A stretch of DNA of 64,000 nucleotides from Tepidibacter mesophilus (lineage in GTDB: Bacteria > Bacillota > Clostridia > Peptostreptococcales > Peptostreptococcaceae): positions 229,634-293,633 of the forward strand of contig NZ_BDQY01000002.1 of assembly GCF_002724055.1 (NCBI RefSeq), given 5' to 3'. Shown one piece after another: positions 39,404-48,598 of the stretch; position 1 is the first letter of the stretch, and each line of letters begins with the position of its first letter. The position numbers and the translations under genes are program-made. The notes below the pieces were generated by a model that did no database searches, had not been told where the DNA came from, and saw only the letters and a list, made by a program, of their open reading frames with translations.

Positions 39404-39432
39404 AAAGGAAACTTAATACAAATGTCGAATTA
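39404..39432 (+). promoter_or_regulatory. SigH-type promoter of spo0A with overlapping Spo0A box
   Basis: The -35 AAAGGAAAC (39404-39412) and -10 GTCGAATTA (39424-39432) fit the SigH consensus RNAGGAWWW and RNNGAATWW with one mismatch and an 11-base spacer. TGTCGAA (39423-39429), an exact 0A box, overlaps the -10. Confidence 0.7.
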
Positions 39433-39476
39433 GTTAACTTGTACAAATATAATAATTTTTATTGGGGGGTAATTCT

Positions 39477-40289
39477 ATGAAAGAAAAAATAAAATTAATA
39501 ATAGCGGATGATAATAAGGATTTTTGCCAAATATTAAAAGAATATTTGCAAAATGAAGATGATATAGAAATATTAGGTGTAGCTAAAGATGGCATTGAGG
39601 CGCTTGACCTAGTATCAGAAAAGCAACCAGACTTACTAATATTAGACATAATAATGCCTCATCTTGATGGTCTTGGAGTTATAGAAAAATTAAATACAAT
39701 GGATATAAAAAAGATGCCAAAAATAATAGTACTATCTGCTGTTGGACAAGATAAAATAACTCAAAGGGCTATAAATTTAGGAGCTGATTACTATATAGTT
39801 AAACCTTTTGATTTTAGCGTATTTATAAATAGAATAAGAGAATTGGTTGGACAAAGAAGTGTATCAATACTTCAAAATAATAAACCGCTAACAACTTTTA
39901 AAACTGTTAAAACTGAGTTTATAAAAAATACTGGAAATATAGAAGCTGAAATAACTAATATAATACATGAAATAGGAGTTCCAGCTCATATAAAAGGGTA
40001 TTTATATTTAAGAGAAGCTATAACTATGGTAATAGATAATGTAGAACTTTTGAGTGCTGTTACTAAAGAGTTATATCCAAATATAGCTAAGATATTTAAC
40101 ACTACTCCATCAAGAGTAGAAAGAGCGATAAGACATGCTATAGAAGTAGCTTGGAGTAGGGGAAAAGTTGATACTATAAATCAATTGTTTGGATATACAG
40201 TTCACAATACAAAAGGGAAGCCAACAAATTCTGAGTTCATAGCAATGGTTGCAGATAAATTAAGACTTGAGCATAAAGCGGCAAGATAG
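39477..40289 (+). CDS. spo0A: Sporulation master regulator Spo0A
   Basis: A 270-residue response regulator. The receiver domain has the acidic pair D11/D12 and the phosphoacceptor D57 in LLILDIIMP, plus the Lys in YIVKPFD. The C-terminal effector domain contains the recognition helix in [17 protein letters not shown]. It switches cells into sporulation. ATG 39477 is behind GGGGGGT; the in-frame GTG-like start at 39462 overlaps this site. Expression is likely SigH-driven and self-controlled. Confidence 0.98.
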   Translation: MKEKIKLIIADDNKDFCQILKEYLQNEDDIEILGVAKDGIEALDLVSEKQPDLLILDIIMPHLDGLGVIEKLNTMDIKKMPKIIVLSAVGQDKITQRAINLGADYYIVKPFDFSVFINRIRELVGQRSVSILQNNKPLTTFKTVKTEFIKNTGNIEAEITNIIHEIGVPAHIKGYLYLREAITMVIDNVELLSAVTKELYPNIAKIFNTTPSRVERAIRHAIEVAWSRGKVDTINQLFGYTVHNTKGKPTNSEFIAMVADKLRLEHKAAR

Positions 40290-40292
40290 ATT

Positions 40293-40342
40293 AAAAAAAC
40301 ATCTTTTGTTATTATTAAAAAATAACAAAAGATGTTTTTTTA
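40293..40342. terminator. Terminator of spo0A
   Basis: Perfect 21-base arms (from AAAAAAACATCTTTTGTTATT) with a 7-base loop and trailing T-run. Confidence 0.95.
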
Positions 40343-40471
40343 ATTTTAGAAATTAATAGAAAAATTCTAAAAACTAATTCCTTGTTTAATTTAGATGTAG
40401 TTATGTGATATAATTAAATTTGTTTAAAATTAAGATTAAAATGAGTATTTTGTAAAACAAGGAGGAAAAAT

Positions 40472-41593
40472 ATGCGATTAAAGGCTCCGATAAAAATAGA
40501 TAGAAAAACTAAAAATCTAGCTAAAAGATTAAAAGGAGGGGAGATTGCTGTAATAAACCACAAAGATATAGATGAGGTTGCAGCTAACTCTTTAGTAGAA
40601 GGAAAAATAAAAGCTATAGTAAATGCAGATACTACAATAAGCGGTAGATATCCAAACAAAGGACCTCAAATACTCTCTAATAAAAATGTATATATATTAG
40701 ACAATGTAGGAAAAGAAGTATTTGATAGATTAAATGAAGATGATATTGTTGAAATAGTAGATAATAAGCTGTATTTAAATGATGAATTAATAGGTGAAGG
40801 TGAAGTATTAGATAAAGACATAATTAAACAAAAAATAAAATTATGCTATGACAATTTATCTAATGAACTAGATAACTTTATAGAAAATACTATAGAATAT
40901 GCTAAAAAAGAAAAAGGATTTATACTTGGAGATTTAGAAATTCCTAAAATGAAGACAGATTTTAAAGGAAGACATGCATTAATTGTGGTAAGAGGTCAAG
41001 ACTACAAACAAGATTTAAGCACAATAATTCCATATATAGAAGAGATGAAGCCTGCATTAATAGGAGTTGACGGTGGAGGAGATGCACTTTTAGAATTTGG
41101 ATACACGCCAGATATGATAGTAGGAGATATGGATAGTATAAGTGATGAATGCTTAAGAAAATGCAATGAATTAGTAGTCCATGCTTATCCTGATGGAAGA
41201 GCACCAGGACTTAAAAGAATAGAAAACTTAGGGCTTGAGGCTACTGTGTTTCCAGCACCTGGAACTAGTGAGGATATAGCTATGCTGACAGCATATGAAT
41301 ACGGTGCAAAATTAATAGTTGCACTTGGAACTCACTCAAATATGATAGATTTTCTTGAAAAAGGAAGAAAAGGTATGGCTAGTACTTTCTTGGTAAGGCT
41401 TAAAATTGGATCAAAACTTATAGATGCAAAAGGAGTTAACCTTTTATACAGAAGTAAATTGAAACTAAAATACATATGGGGCCTTATTCTTGCAGCTCTT
41501 TTCCCTGTTTGTATAGTAGCTTATTTATCACCATCTATTCAGCAACTTATAAAACTTATGCAGATTAAAATTAGATTATTAATGGATTTTTAG
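40472..41593 (+). CDS. steA: SteA-like cytokinetic ring protein
   Basis: A 373-residue protein. The middle has a thiamine-pyrophosphokinase-like fold (GVDGGGDALLEFGYTPDMIV; GDMDSISD) and the C-terminus has one membrane segment at about 341-360. This matches SteA, known in Corynebacterium glutamicum as a divisome component working with SteB. AAGGAGGA precedes ATG 40472. It starts a run of six closely spaced genes. Confidence 0.85.
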   Translation: MRLKAPIKIDRKTKNLAKRLKGGEIAVINHKDIDEVAANSLVEGKIKAIVNADTTISGRYPNKGPQILSNKNVYILDNVGKEVFDRLNEDDIVEIVDNKLYLNDELIGEGEVLDKDIIKQKIKLCYDNLSNELDNFIENTIEYAKKEKGFILGDLEIPKMKTDFKGRHALIVVRGQDYKQDLSTIIPYIEEMKPALIGVDGGGDALLEFGYTPDMIVGDMDSISDECLRKCNELVVHAYPDGRAPGLKRIENLGLEATVFPAPGTSEDIAMLTAYEYGAKLIVALGTHSNMIDFLEKGRKGMASTFLVRLKIGSKLIDAKGVNLLYRSKLKLKYIWGLILAALFPVCIVAYLSPSIQQLIKLMQIKIRLLMDF

Positions 41594-41605
41594 GGAGGTT
41601 TTTTT

Positions 41606-42472
41606 GTGAATGTAAATATGAAGTATTTTATAGTAACATTAAGTGCTATTTTCATAAGTTTGGGGATCGGAATATTAATAGGATTTAATTTAAATAGTAA
41701 TGGGGCATTTGATGAGCAACAAACCCAAATAATAGATGATTTGGAAAATAAATTCAATGTAATAAAACAACAAAACAGTAAGATGGATAATAAAATCTTA
41801 AATATAACAAAAGAAAATGAAAATCTAAATAAGTATATAGAAAACACACTTAGCTATGTGGTTAATAATAAACTAGAAGGCAAAAATATAGGAATAATTA
41901 AGACTACTGAAGATTATTTTTATCCTAATGTAGAAGAAGTTATAAACAAGGCTAATGGGAAAGTGGCATTTAATATTGTTATAAAGGATAAACTGGTAAA
42001 TGAATTTGAAATAAATGAATTAAACAAAGAATTTAACGTAAATTTAAAAGATAAGAATGAATTTATGAATTATATATGTCAAATAACATATGTAGATAAA
42101 AATGTTGATTTATTAAATCAAATGAGTCAAAAAGGAATAATAGAGATAAAAACTTTAAATCTTGAGTATAATAATTTAAATACTGTTATACTTGAAGGTG
42201 GAAGTTTAGAAAATAATGAGAATAAGTTAAACATTGTAGATAAAAACATAATTAAATATTTTAAAGATAATAATGTTAACCTGCTTGGTAGTGAAAGAAG
42301 AGACACTAAAAATTCTTATATTCCATTTTACAAAGAATCTAAGATATCTACTATAGACAATTTAGATGAAGTTATGGGTAAAATATCATTGATTATGGTT
42401 ATTGAGGGAAAAACAGGACATTTTGGAGTAAAGGATACTGCAGATGAATTTACACCTTTAGAAATTAAATAA
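41606..42472 (+). CDS. SteB/MctB-like membrane protein (copper transporter family)
   Basis: A 288-residue protein with an N-terminal membrane segment (about 8-27), a coiled coil (about 37-85) and an extracytoplasmic domain. The family is often labelled copper transporter after mycobacterial MctB, but pairing with SteA points to SteB, a division and envelope factor. It starts at GTG 41606 behind AGGGAGG, 12 bases after steA. Confidence 0.8.
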   Translation: MNVNMKYFIVTLSAIFISLGIGILIGFNLNSNGAFDEQQTQIIDDLENKFNVIKQQNSKMDNKILNITKENENLNKYIENTLSYVVNNKLEGKNIGIIKTTEDYFYPNVEEVINKANGKVAFNIVIKDKLVNEFEINELNKEFNVNLKDKNEFMNYICQITYVDKNVDLLNQMSQKGIIEIKTLNLEYNNLNTVILEGGSLENNENKLNIVDKNIIKYFKDNNVNLLGSERRDTKNSYIPFYKESKISTIDNLDEVMGKISLIMVIEGKTGHFGVKDTADEFTPLEIK

Positions 42473-42486
42473 AAAGGAGTCAATTT

Positions 42487-43173
42487 ATGAATAATAAATA
42501 TATTACTATAATAATACCTGCTTATAATGAAGAGAATAAAATAAAATCTACAATAGAAGGTATAAAAGATATAACGTGTATAGATGATATAATAATAGTT
42601 GATGATGGATCAACTGATAATACGTTTAAGATAGCGTCTTCATATGATTGCGTAAAAACATTAAAACTTGATAAGAATATGGGTAAAGGATTTGCTTTGA
42701 ATTATGGACTTAAAATAGCCATGCAAAATTCTGATATTATAGGATTTTTAGATGCTGATTTAGGTCAAACATCAAGAGATATAGAAAAACTGATATACCC
42801 TATATTAAATGATGAATGTGATGTAACTATTGCAAAATTTCCACCAGCAAAGAAAAAAGGTGGTTTTGGATTTGTTAAAAAACTCGCAAAAAGTGGAGTT
42901 AAAATGCTAACTGGTGAAGAATTAGATTCAACATTATCAGGACAAAGAGTGTTTAAAAAAGAAGTTTTACAACATTTTGAAGAAATGCCGTTTGGATATG
43001 GTGTTGAAGTTGGAATGACTATTGATATATTAAAAAAAGGATATAAAATAAATGAGGTTTTAGTAAATATGACACATAATGAAACTGGAAGAAATCTAAA
43101 AGGATTCGTTCATAGAGGAAAACAATTTTATCATATAAATATTACTTTACTAAAAAAAATATTAGGGAGGTAG
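42487..43173 (+). CDS. Family 2 glycosyltransferase
   Basis: A 228-residue GT-A enzyme. It has the start IIIPAYNEENKI, the nucleotide-binding VDDGSTDN (38-45) and the metal-binding DAD at 89-91. There is no membrane segment, so it is likely cytoplasmic or peripheral. The donor and acceptor cannot be read from the sequence. It sits between steB and an MraY-like gene, which suggests an envelope polymer. Confidence 0.88.
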   Translation: MNNKYITIIIPAYNEENKIKSTIEGIKDITCIDDIIIVDDGSTDNTFKIASSYDCVKTLKLDKNMGKGFALNYGLKIAMQNSDIIGFLDADLGQTSRDIEKLIYPILNDECDVTIAKFPPAKKKGGFGFVKKLAKSGVKMLTGEELDSTLSGQRVFKKEVLQHFEEMPFGYGVEVGMTIDILKKGYKINEVLVNMTHNETGRNLKGFVHRGKQFYHINITLLKKILGR

Positions 43174-43179
43174 TATAAC

Positions 43180-43980
43180 TTGATATATATAGTATTTTTA
43201 ATTGGATTTTTAGGAACTCTATTAATAATTCCTTATTTTAAATTACTTTTAGTAGAAAGTAATGTTGTAAGAAAAAACTATAGACAAGATTTAATTCCAG
43301 TATGTGCTGGAATAGTATTTTTGCCTATACTTATAATAAATTCATCTGTTTTGAGATATTTATATAAAAGTAATGATATATATATATATTTGTTCGGCAT
43401 AATGAGTATGGCATTTATAGGAATACTTGATGATTTGATAGGAAATAGAGATGTTAGTGGGCTTAAAGGACATTTTAAAAGCCTATTAAATGGAAAACTT
43501 ACAACAGGGGGTTTTAAAGCTTTGTTTGGAGGTTTTGTGGCTTTACTAATATCAGTTAGCATATCAAATAATATAATTGATATATGTGTTAATACACTAT
43601 TAATTGCATTATTTACAAACCTAATGAATCTATTAGACTTAAGGCCAGGTAGAGCAATAAAAGGATATCTATTTATTTCAATAATACTGCTATTTACTGT
43701 ATCTATGTACTATGACAAAGTAATGATAGTACTTTTGATGTCAAATGTGCTTGCTTATTTTAAAGAAGATTTAAAAGCAAATGCTATGATGGGAGATACA
43801 GGATCTAATGTTTTGGGAATAGCAACAGGTATAATCATAGCTTATAACTTTTCATTTATAGTTAGACTTTGTGCAGTAATATTATTGATACTTATTCATG
43901 TAATTACAGAAAAGTATTCTTTAACAAAAATAATTGAGAATAATAAATTACTAAACTATATAGATATGTTAGGTAGATAA
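43180..43980 (+). CDS. MraY/WecA-like phospho-sugar transferase (GT4 membrane family)
   Basis: A 266-residue polytopic membrane protein starting at TTG 43180 behind GGGAGG. It keeps the family's catalytic patches: GILDDLIGNRD (D84, D85), NLLDLRPGRAIKG (D153) and MMGDTGSNVLG (205-210 core). Such enzymes move a phospho-sugar from UDP-sugar to undecaprenyl phosphate. It is shorter than MraY (about 320), and the true mraY is normally in the dcw cluster, so this one probably serves another lipid-linked glycan. Confidence 0.85.
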   Translation: MIYIVFLIGFLGTLLIIPYFKLLLVESNVVRKNYRQDLIPVCAGIVFLPILIINSSVLRYLYKSNDIYIYLFGIMSMAFIGILDDLIGNRDVSGLKGHFKSLLNGKLTTGGFKALFGGFVALLISVSISNNIIDICVNTLLIALFTNLMNLLDLRPGRAIKGYLFISIILLFTVSMYYDKVMIVLLMSNVLAYFKEDLKANAMMGDTGSNVLGIATGIIIAYNFSFIVRLCAVILLILIHVITEKYSLTKIIENNKLLNYIDMLGR

Positions 43981-43992
43981 AGAGGTGTACTT

Positions 43993-45060
43993 ATGATAAG
44001 CAAAAAAATTGGAACAGTACAAGAGATAATATCTAGAACTGAAGAAATGGAAGAGCTTAAGGTTAAGATAGGTGATAGTATACAAAAGGCTATAAATTAT
44101 CCTAAAATTAACTCTTATGTAGCAGTTAATGATGAAGTTTTATTAAATACAAGCGCTGTAGAACTCAATCTTGGAACTGGAGGATTTCACTTTGTAATAG
44201 CTAATCTAAATAAACTAGAGAGTCAGATGAGTGAGGGTGGACATATAATGAAACTTAGATATACTCCACTTCAAGTAAAAATATTCTCAGCAGAAGAGCA
44301 AGAAAGTGAATATCATGATAAAATAAAAAACTTTAAATCACTTGAAGATATGCCTGTTGTAGTTGGAACCCTTCACAGTATGCTAGTTCCGTTTGCAGCA
44401 TCGTATAAAAGAATTGATAAACAAAAAAAATTAGTATACATAATGACTGACGGAGCAGCTCTACCTATATATTTGAGCAAAAATGTACAAAATTTAAAGA
44501 AAAATAGATTAATAGATAATACAATAACTATCGGAAATGCCTTTGGAGGAGATTATGAGTGTATAAACATATATACTGCATTAATACTTGCAAAAGAAGT
44601 TTTAAAGGCTGATGCTGTATTTGTATGTATGGGCCCAGGTATAGTAGGGACATCTACTAAGTATGGTTTTACAGGCATAGAACAAGCCAATATACTTGAT
44701 GCTGCTAAAAAGTTAAAAGGAAGACCAATAGCCATACCTAGAATAAGTTTTGCAGATAAAAGAGATAGACACTTTGGTCTTAGTCACCATTCTGTAACTA
44801 TATTAAAAGAAATGGTTAACACAAAGGTTGTAGTACCAATTGGAATAGGGTGTAATAAAAATAAAGAATATGTAATCAACCAAGTAAAAGAGCATGGCAT
44901 AGATAAAATACACGATATTGTATGTATAGATAACAACAAAACAAAATCCGACTTAGAATATTTCAACTTAAGGGTAAGGAGTATGGGAAGGTCTTATGAA
45001 GAAGATAAAGAATTTTTCAATTCGGCAAGCTCTGCTGCTTATTATGTATTGGAGGGATAG
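43993..45060 (+). CDS. DUF3866 family protein
   Basis: A 355-residue soluble protein with the DUF3866 pattern (NLGTGGFHFVIAN; GGHIMKLRYTPLQ; CMGPGIVGTSTKYGFTGIEQ). Function is unknown, but the gene lies beside steA, steB and a Nudix gene in many Clostridia. GAGGTG precedes ATG 43993. Confidence 0.85.
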   Translation: MISKKIGTVQEIISRTEEMEELKVKIGDSIQKAINYPKINSYVAVNDEVLLNTSAVELNLGTGGFHFVIANLNKLESQMSEGGHIMKLRYTPLQVKIFSAEEQESEYHDKIKNFKSLEDMPVVVGTLHSMLVPFAASYKRIDKQKKLVYIMTDGAALPIYLSKNVQNLKKNRLIDNTITIGNAFGGDYECINIYTALILAKEVLKADAVFVCMGPGIVGTSTKYGFTGIEQANILDAAKKLKGRPIAIPRISFADKRDRHFGLSHHSVTILKEMVNTKVVVPIGIGCNKNKEYVINQVKEHGIDKIHDIVCIDNNKTKSDLEYFNLRVRSMGRSYEEDKEFFNSASSAAYYVLEG

Positions 45061-45063
45061 GTT

Positions 45064-45594
45064 ATGATTTTTAAAGAAGAAACTATGAGTTCAGAAATGA
45101 TATATAATGGAAAGATTATTAACTTAAGAGTAGATACTGTTGAACTTCCAGAGCATAAATACCAAAAAAGAGAAATTGTAGAACATCCAGGGGCCGTAGG
45201 TATATTAGCTATAAATGATAAAAAAGAAATAATATTTGTGAAACAGTTTAGAAAGCCAGTTGAGGAGATTTTAATAGAAATTCCTGCTGGGAAACTTGAA
45301 AAGGGAGAAGACCCTAGGGAATGTGCTATAAGAGAATTGAAAGAAGAAACTGGATACGAGGCTAAAAATATGAAATTTTTAAATGAATTCTATACATCAG
45401 CTGGTTTTTCTAATGAAAAAATGTACTTGTACTTAGCTACTGACTTACAAGCAGGTGATTGCTGTCCGGATGAGGATGAATATGTAGAAGTTATGAGTGT
45501 AGATATAAAAAAAGCCTTGGATATGATTGCAAACAATGAAATAAAGGATTCTAAAACTATAATAGGAATACTATTATCAAAAGATTTAATATAA
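45064..45594 (+). CDS. nudF: Nudix hydrolase, ADP-ribose pyrophosphatase type
   Basis: A 176-residue protein with a full Nudix box between residues 77 and 99 (GKLEKGEDPRE...RELKEETG). The flanking EHPGAVGILAIND and IPAGKLEKGED place it in the ADP-ribose pyrophosphatase group. It is the last gene before the hairpin that precedes spoIIM. Confidence 0.9.
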   Translation: MIFKEETMSSEMIYNGKIINLRVDTVELPEHKYQKREIVEHPGAVGILAINDKKEIIFVKQFRKPVEEILIEIPAGKLEKGEDPRECAIRELKEETGYEAKNMKFLNEFYTSAGFSNEKMYLYLATDLQAGDCCPDEDEYVEVMSVDIKKALDMIANNEIKDSKTIIGILLSKDLI

Positions 45595-45618
45595 AAAAGT
45601 CTTTGATTATAAAAATTG

Positions 45619-45647
45619 TAATATACCCCTTATTTTTAACATAGAAT
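45619..45647 (+). promoter_or_regulatory. Possible SigE-type promoter of spoIIM
   Basis: The -35 TAATATAC (45619-45626) and -10 CATAGAAT (45640-45647) match the mother-cell SigE consensus KMATATTT / CATACANT at 6 of 8 and 7 of 8 bases with a 13-base spacer. The predicted start, about 45654, lies at the beginning of the hairpin's 3' arm. Confidence 0.5.
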
Positions 45648-45671
45648 TATGTAAAGTTAAAAACAAGGGGG
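45626..45671 (+). terminator. Terminator-like hairpin enclosing the spoIIM ribosome site
   Basis: Arms 45626-45640 and 45656-45670 pair over 15 bases with one A-C mismatch. The 3' arm ends in the ribosome site AAGGGGG (45665-45671), followed by TTTT. Transcripts reading through from nudF would end here or have the spoIIM ribosome site hidden. Confidence 0.75.
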
Positions 45672-45678
45672 TTTTAAT

Positions 45679-46296
45679 TTGAAAAATATATTTGAATTTT
45701 CAAATTCGAAGTTTAATTATAAAATAATTATGATAATATTTATATTTTTATTCAGCCTAGGGATTACAAGTGGAGCTTATTTAAATAAGGTATATTCTAT
45801 TTCGGATACTTCTATGAATGAGTTTATTTCTAGGACAACCAGTGATTATAATCAAAATTTCAATTTAGTAGGCGAAGCTTTACTAAATTTAAAAAATGAT
45901 TTTGTATATTTAATATCAATGTATTTGGCATCTCTTTTTGTAATTACAAGCCCACTTGTATTAGTTATAGTATTTTTAAAGGGATTATCAATAGGATATA
46001 CAGTAAATACATTGATTTTGGTATTGAAGAGTAGTTCTATTAAAATGATATTTTTGATACTTATGAAAAATATAATTATAATTCCTTTTACATTCTTTGT
46101 AATATTTTTTTCTTTTAATTATTTTTTTGAAGCAATACATGCTTTGAGAATATCTAGTAAATTTAGAAATTATAATCATATTAAAAAATTAATGCTAAAA
46201 TATAGTATTAATTTGATAGGATTATTTGCAGTAATAGCAACGATACAAGGCATAGTAAATTTAGTATCTATATTCATAATGCAAAAAATATTCTAG
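45679..46296 (+). CDS. spoIIM: Stage II sporulation protein M
   Basis: A 205-residue membrane protein with about five hydrophobic segments. SpoIIM works with SpoIID and SpoIIP to thin septal peptidoglycan during engulfment. It starts at TTG 45679, 7 bases after AAGGGGG. The position before an xerD-like gene and deoB matches Bacillus (spoIIM-xerD-drm). Confidence 0.9.
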   Translation: MKNIFEFSNSKFNYKIIMIIFIFLFSLGITSGAYLNKVYSISDTSMNEFISRTTSDYNQNFNLVGEALLNLKNDFVYLISMYLASLFVITSPLVLVIVFLKGLSIGYTVNTLILVLKSSSIKMIFLILMKNIIIIPFTFFVIFFSFNYFFEAIHALRISSKFRNYNHIKKLMLKYSINLIGLFAVIATIQGIVNLVSIFIMQKIF

Positions 46297-46324
46297 TTAT
46301 AAGTATATTGCGTTAGAGAACAGA

Positions 46325-46399
46325 ACTATCAACTATTTTGAGCAACGGAGCCGATTGTTGGGGATATGAGTCAGCGCGTAGCAGCTAGACGAATTTTTA
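46325..46399 (+). repeat. Dispersed repeat family A, full-length copy
   Basis: It shares with 52268-52346 the blocks CAACTATTTTGAGCAACGGAG, GTTGG, GATATGAGTCAG and TAGACGAATTTTTA at nearly the same spacing (about 75 bases). It ends 17 bases before the xerD-like start codon, so it would form that gene's leader. Confidence 0.8.
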
Positions 46400-46415
46400 G
46401 TCAGAGGAGTTTAAT

Positions 46416-47297
46416 ATGGATAATATAATAGATAAGTATATAGATTACATAATAAAAGATAAGAATCTTTCTCAAAATACTATACTTTCATATAAATCAG
46501 ATTTAAAAAAATACATAAAACATTTAGAAAACAATAGTACGGATTATATTAGTGTTAGCGAAAATGATATATTTAGCTTTTTGATACAGCTTCAGAAATC
46601 TAATACATCAATATCTACAATATCTAGAATAATCTCGTCAATAAAATCATTTCATGAATTTTTATTTAATACAAGGATATCTGATAATAATCCCGCTAGA
46701 AAAATTAAAAAACCAAAAGTAGAAAGACCTAAGATGGATATACTAACACAAGAAGAGGTAGAGCTCTTACTTAATGCACCTAGTATAGAAAATACAAAAG
46801 GTATAAGAGATAAGGCTATTCTAGAATTATTTTATGCAACTGGAATTAAGGTATCTGAATTAATTAAACTTGATATAGATGATGTTAATTTAAACATGGA
46901 TTATATAAACTGTGAAAATAAGAAAAATACTAGAACTATACCTATTAGCAATACATCTAAAAAATACACACAAAAATATTTAGATGATTCTAGAATGAAT
47001 ATGGTAAAGAATAAAGATGAAAAGGCTTTATTTGTAAATTCAAAAGGTGAAAGATTTACAAGACAAGGACTTTGGAAAATAATTAAAAAGTATACTCAAA
47101 ATATAAATTTGGATAAAAATGTAACTCCAACTATGTTGAGACATTCTTTTGCCATACACTTACTCAAAAAAGGAGCAAATCTGAGTGTGGTTGGAAAAAT
47201 ATTGGGTAATAATAACTTAACAAGTCTTCAAATATATTTAAATCATATAGACAAGAATATAAGAAAAGAGTTAAAAGAAAATCATCCAAGGCTATAA
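46416..47297 (+). CDS. XerD-like tyrosine recombinase with altered catalytic residues
   Basis: A 293-residue protein with the XerC/D two-domain layout: SAM-like core-binding domain (about 1-95) and catalytic domain (about 105-285). It is in the place of xerD between spoIIM and deoB. Compared with XerD, the first catalytic Arg is K145 (ATGIKVSEL), the box II His is T239 (TPTMLRHSF) and the His/Trp is N265 (LGNNNL). R242 and nucleophile Y274 remain; the beta-hairpin Lys is not clearly aligned. The reading frame is intact and has a good ribosome site, so it is expressed but probably poor at, or unable to do, strand exchange. Confidence 0.85.
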   Translation: MDNIIDKYIDYIIKDKNLSQNTILSYKSDLKKYIKHLENNSTDYISVSENDIFSFLIQLQKSNTSISTISRIISSIKSFHEFLFNTRISDNNPARKIKKPKVERPKMDILTQEEVELLLNAPSIENTKGIRDKAILELFYATGIKVSELIKLDIDDVNLNMDYINCENKKNTRTIPISNTSKKYTQKYLDDSRMNMVKNKDEKALFVNSKGERFTRQGLWKIIKKYTQNINLDKNVTPTMLRHSFAIHLLKKGANLSVVGKILGNNNLTSLQIYLNHIDKNIRKELKENHPRL

Positions 47298-47335
47298 ATG
47301 ATAAAATATGATTTAAAGTTATAATTGAAATCACA

Positions 47336-47364
47336 TTGAATCAATGTTAAAATCTAAATATAAG
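47336..47364 (+). promoter_or_regulatory. Possible SigA promoter of deoB
   Basis: TTGAAT (47336-47341), 17-base spacer, TATAAG (47359-47364). Reasonable but not strong. Confidence 0.5.
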
Positions 47365-47411
47365 TTAAATATAATAATATTAATTTATCCTGAAAAGAGG
47401 AGTGGATATTA

Positions 47412-48584
47412 ATGAGTAAAAGAGTAGTGTTGATAGTAATGGACAGTGTTGGAATAGGACAGCTTCCAGATGCTAAAAAGTTTGGGGATGAAGGGGTTAA
47501 TACATTAGGAAATATAATAAAATCATATGATGGTATATCAATACCTAATCTAACCAAACTAGGTATAGGCAATATTAATGGATTTGAACAAGTTAAAGAG
47601 ATTGACTCTCCAATAGGAGCATTTGGTAAGTCCGCTGAGGTATCTCAGGGGAAAGATACTACAACAGGTCACTGGGAAATGGTAGGACTTAGAGTTGATG
47701 AGCCATTTAAAACTTTCCCAGATGGATTTCCCAAAGATGTAATAGAGGAATTTGAAAGTAAAACAGGAAGAAAAGTTATAGGGAATAAGCCTGCATCTGG
47801 AACTGCAATCCTTGATGAACTTGGAGAACATCATATGAAAACAGGAGAAGTAATCGTTTATACATCTGCAGACAGTGTATTCCAAATTGCAGCTCATGAA
47901 GAGGTTGTATCCCTTGATGAATTATACAAAATGTGCAAAATAGCAAGAGAGATGATGATGGGAGATAATGCTCTTGCAAGAATAATAGCAAGACCATTTG
48001 TAGGAGAGCCAGGAAACTTCACAAGAACTTCTAATAGAAGAGATTTTTCACTAGATCCTTATGAAGATACAATACTTGATAACATAAAAAAAACAGGTCA
48101 AGATGTAATAGCAGTTGGAAAAATAGAAGATATATTCAACGGAAAAGGTATTACTGAGGCTGTTCATACAAAGAGCAACATGGATGGTGTTGATCAAACT
48201 ATAGAATATATGAAAAAAGACAATAAAGGTCTTATATTTACTAATCTAGTAGATTTTGATTCTAAATACGGGCATAGAAGAAATGTTGAAGGATATAAAA
48301 ACGCTATAGAGGAATTAGATTTAAGAATTCCAGAAATTATAGATAATCTTAAAGACGAAGACATATTAATATTAACTGCAGATCATGGTAACGATCCCAC
48401 ATATAAGGGAACCGATCACACACGTGAATATATCCCTATTTTAGTATATGGAAAGAATATAAAAAGTGGAGCGAATATAGGGGTTAGAACGACATTTTCA
48501 GATATAGGAGCTACAATTGCAGATATATTAGAAACTGACCTTCCAAGCAATGGGGAAAGCTTTAAAAATTTAATTTTAAAATAA
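47412..48584 (+). CDS. deoB: Phosphopentomutase
   Basis: A 390-residue alkaline-phosphatase-fold mutase that interconverts ribose or deoxyribose 1- and 5-phosphates. Signatures are MDSVGIGQLPDA near the N-terminus, GKDTTTGHWEM with the acceptor Thr, and ADHGNDPTYKGTDHTRE with metal ligands. With punA and pdp it forms a nucleoside salvage operon. Confidence 0.96.
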   Translation: MSKRVVLIVMDSVGIGQLPDAKKFGDEGVNTLGNIIKSYDGISIPNLTKLGIGNINGFEQVKEIDSPIGAFGKSAEVSQGKDTTTGHWEMVGLRVDEPFKTFPDGFPKDVIEEFESKTGRKVIGNKPASGTAILDELGEHHMKTGEVIVYTSADSVFQIAAHEEVVSLDELYKMCKIAREMMMGDNALARIIARPFVGEPGNFTRTSNRRDFSLDPYEDTILDNIKKTGQDVIAVGKIEDIFNGKGITEAVHTKSNMDGVDQTIEYMKKDNKGLIFTNLVDFDSKYGHRRNVEGYKNAIEELDLRIPEIIDNLKDEDILILTADHGNDPTYKGTDHTREYIPILVYGKNIKSGANIGVRTTFSDIGATIADILETDLPSNGESFKNLILK

Positions 48585-48598
48585 TAGGAGGAAAAAGG

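Noticed and set aside
41606..42472. Calling this gene a copper transporter
   Set aside because: It has only one membrane segment and no metal-binding motif; pairing with steA suggests a division role instead.
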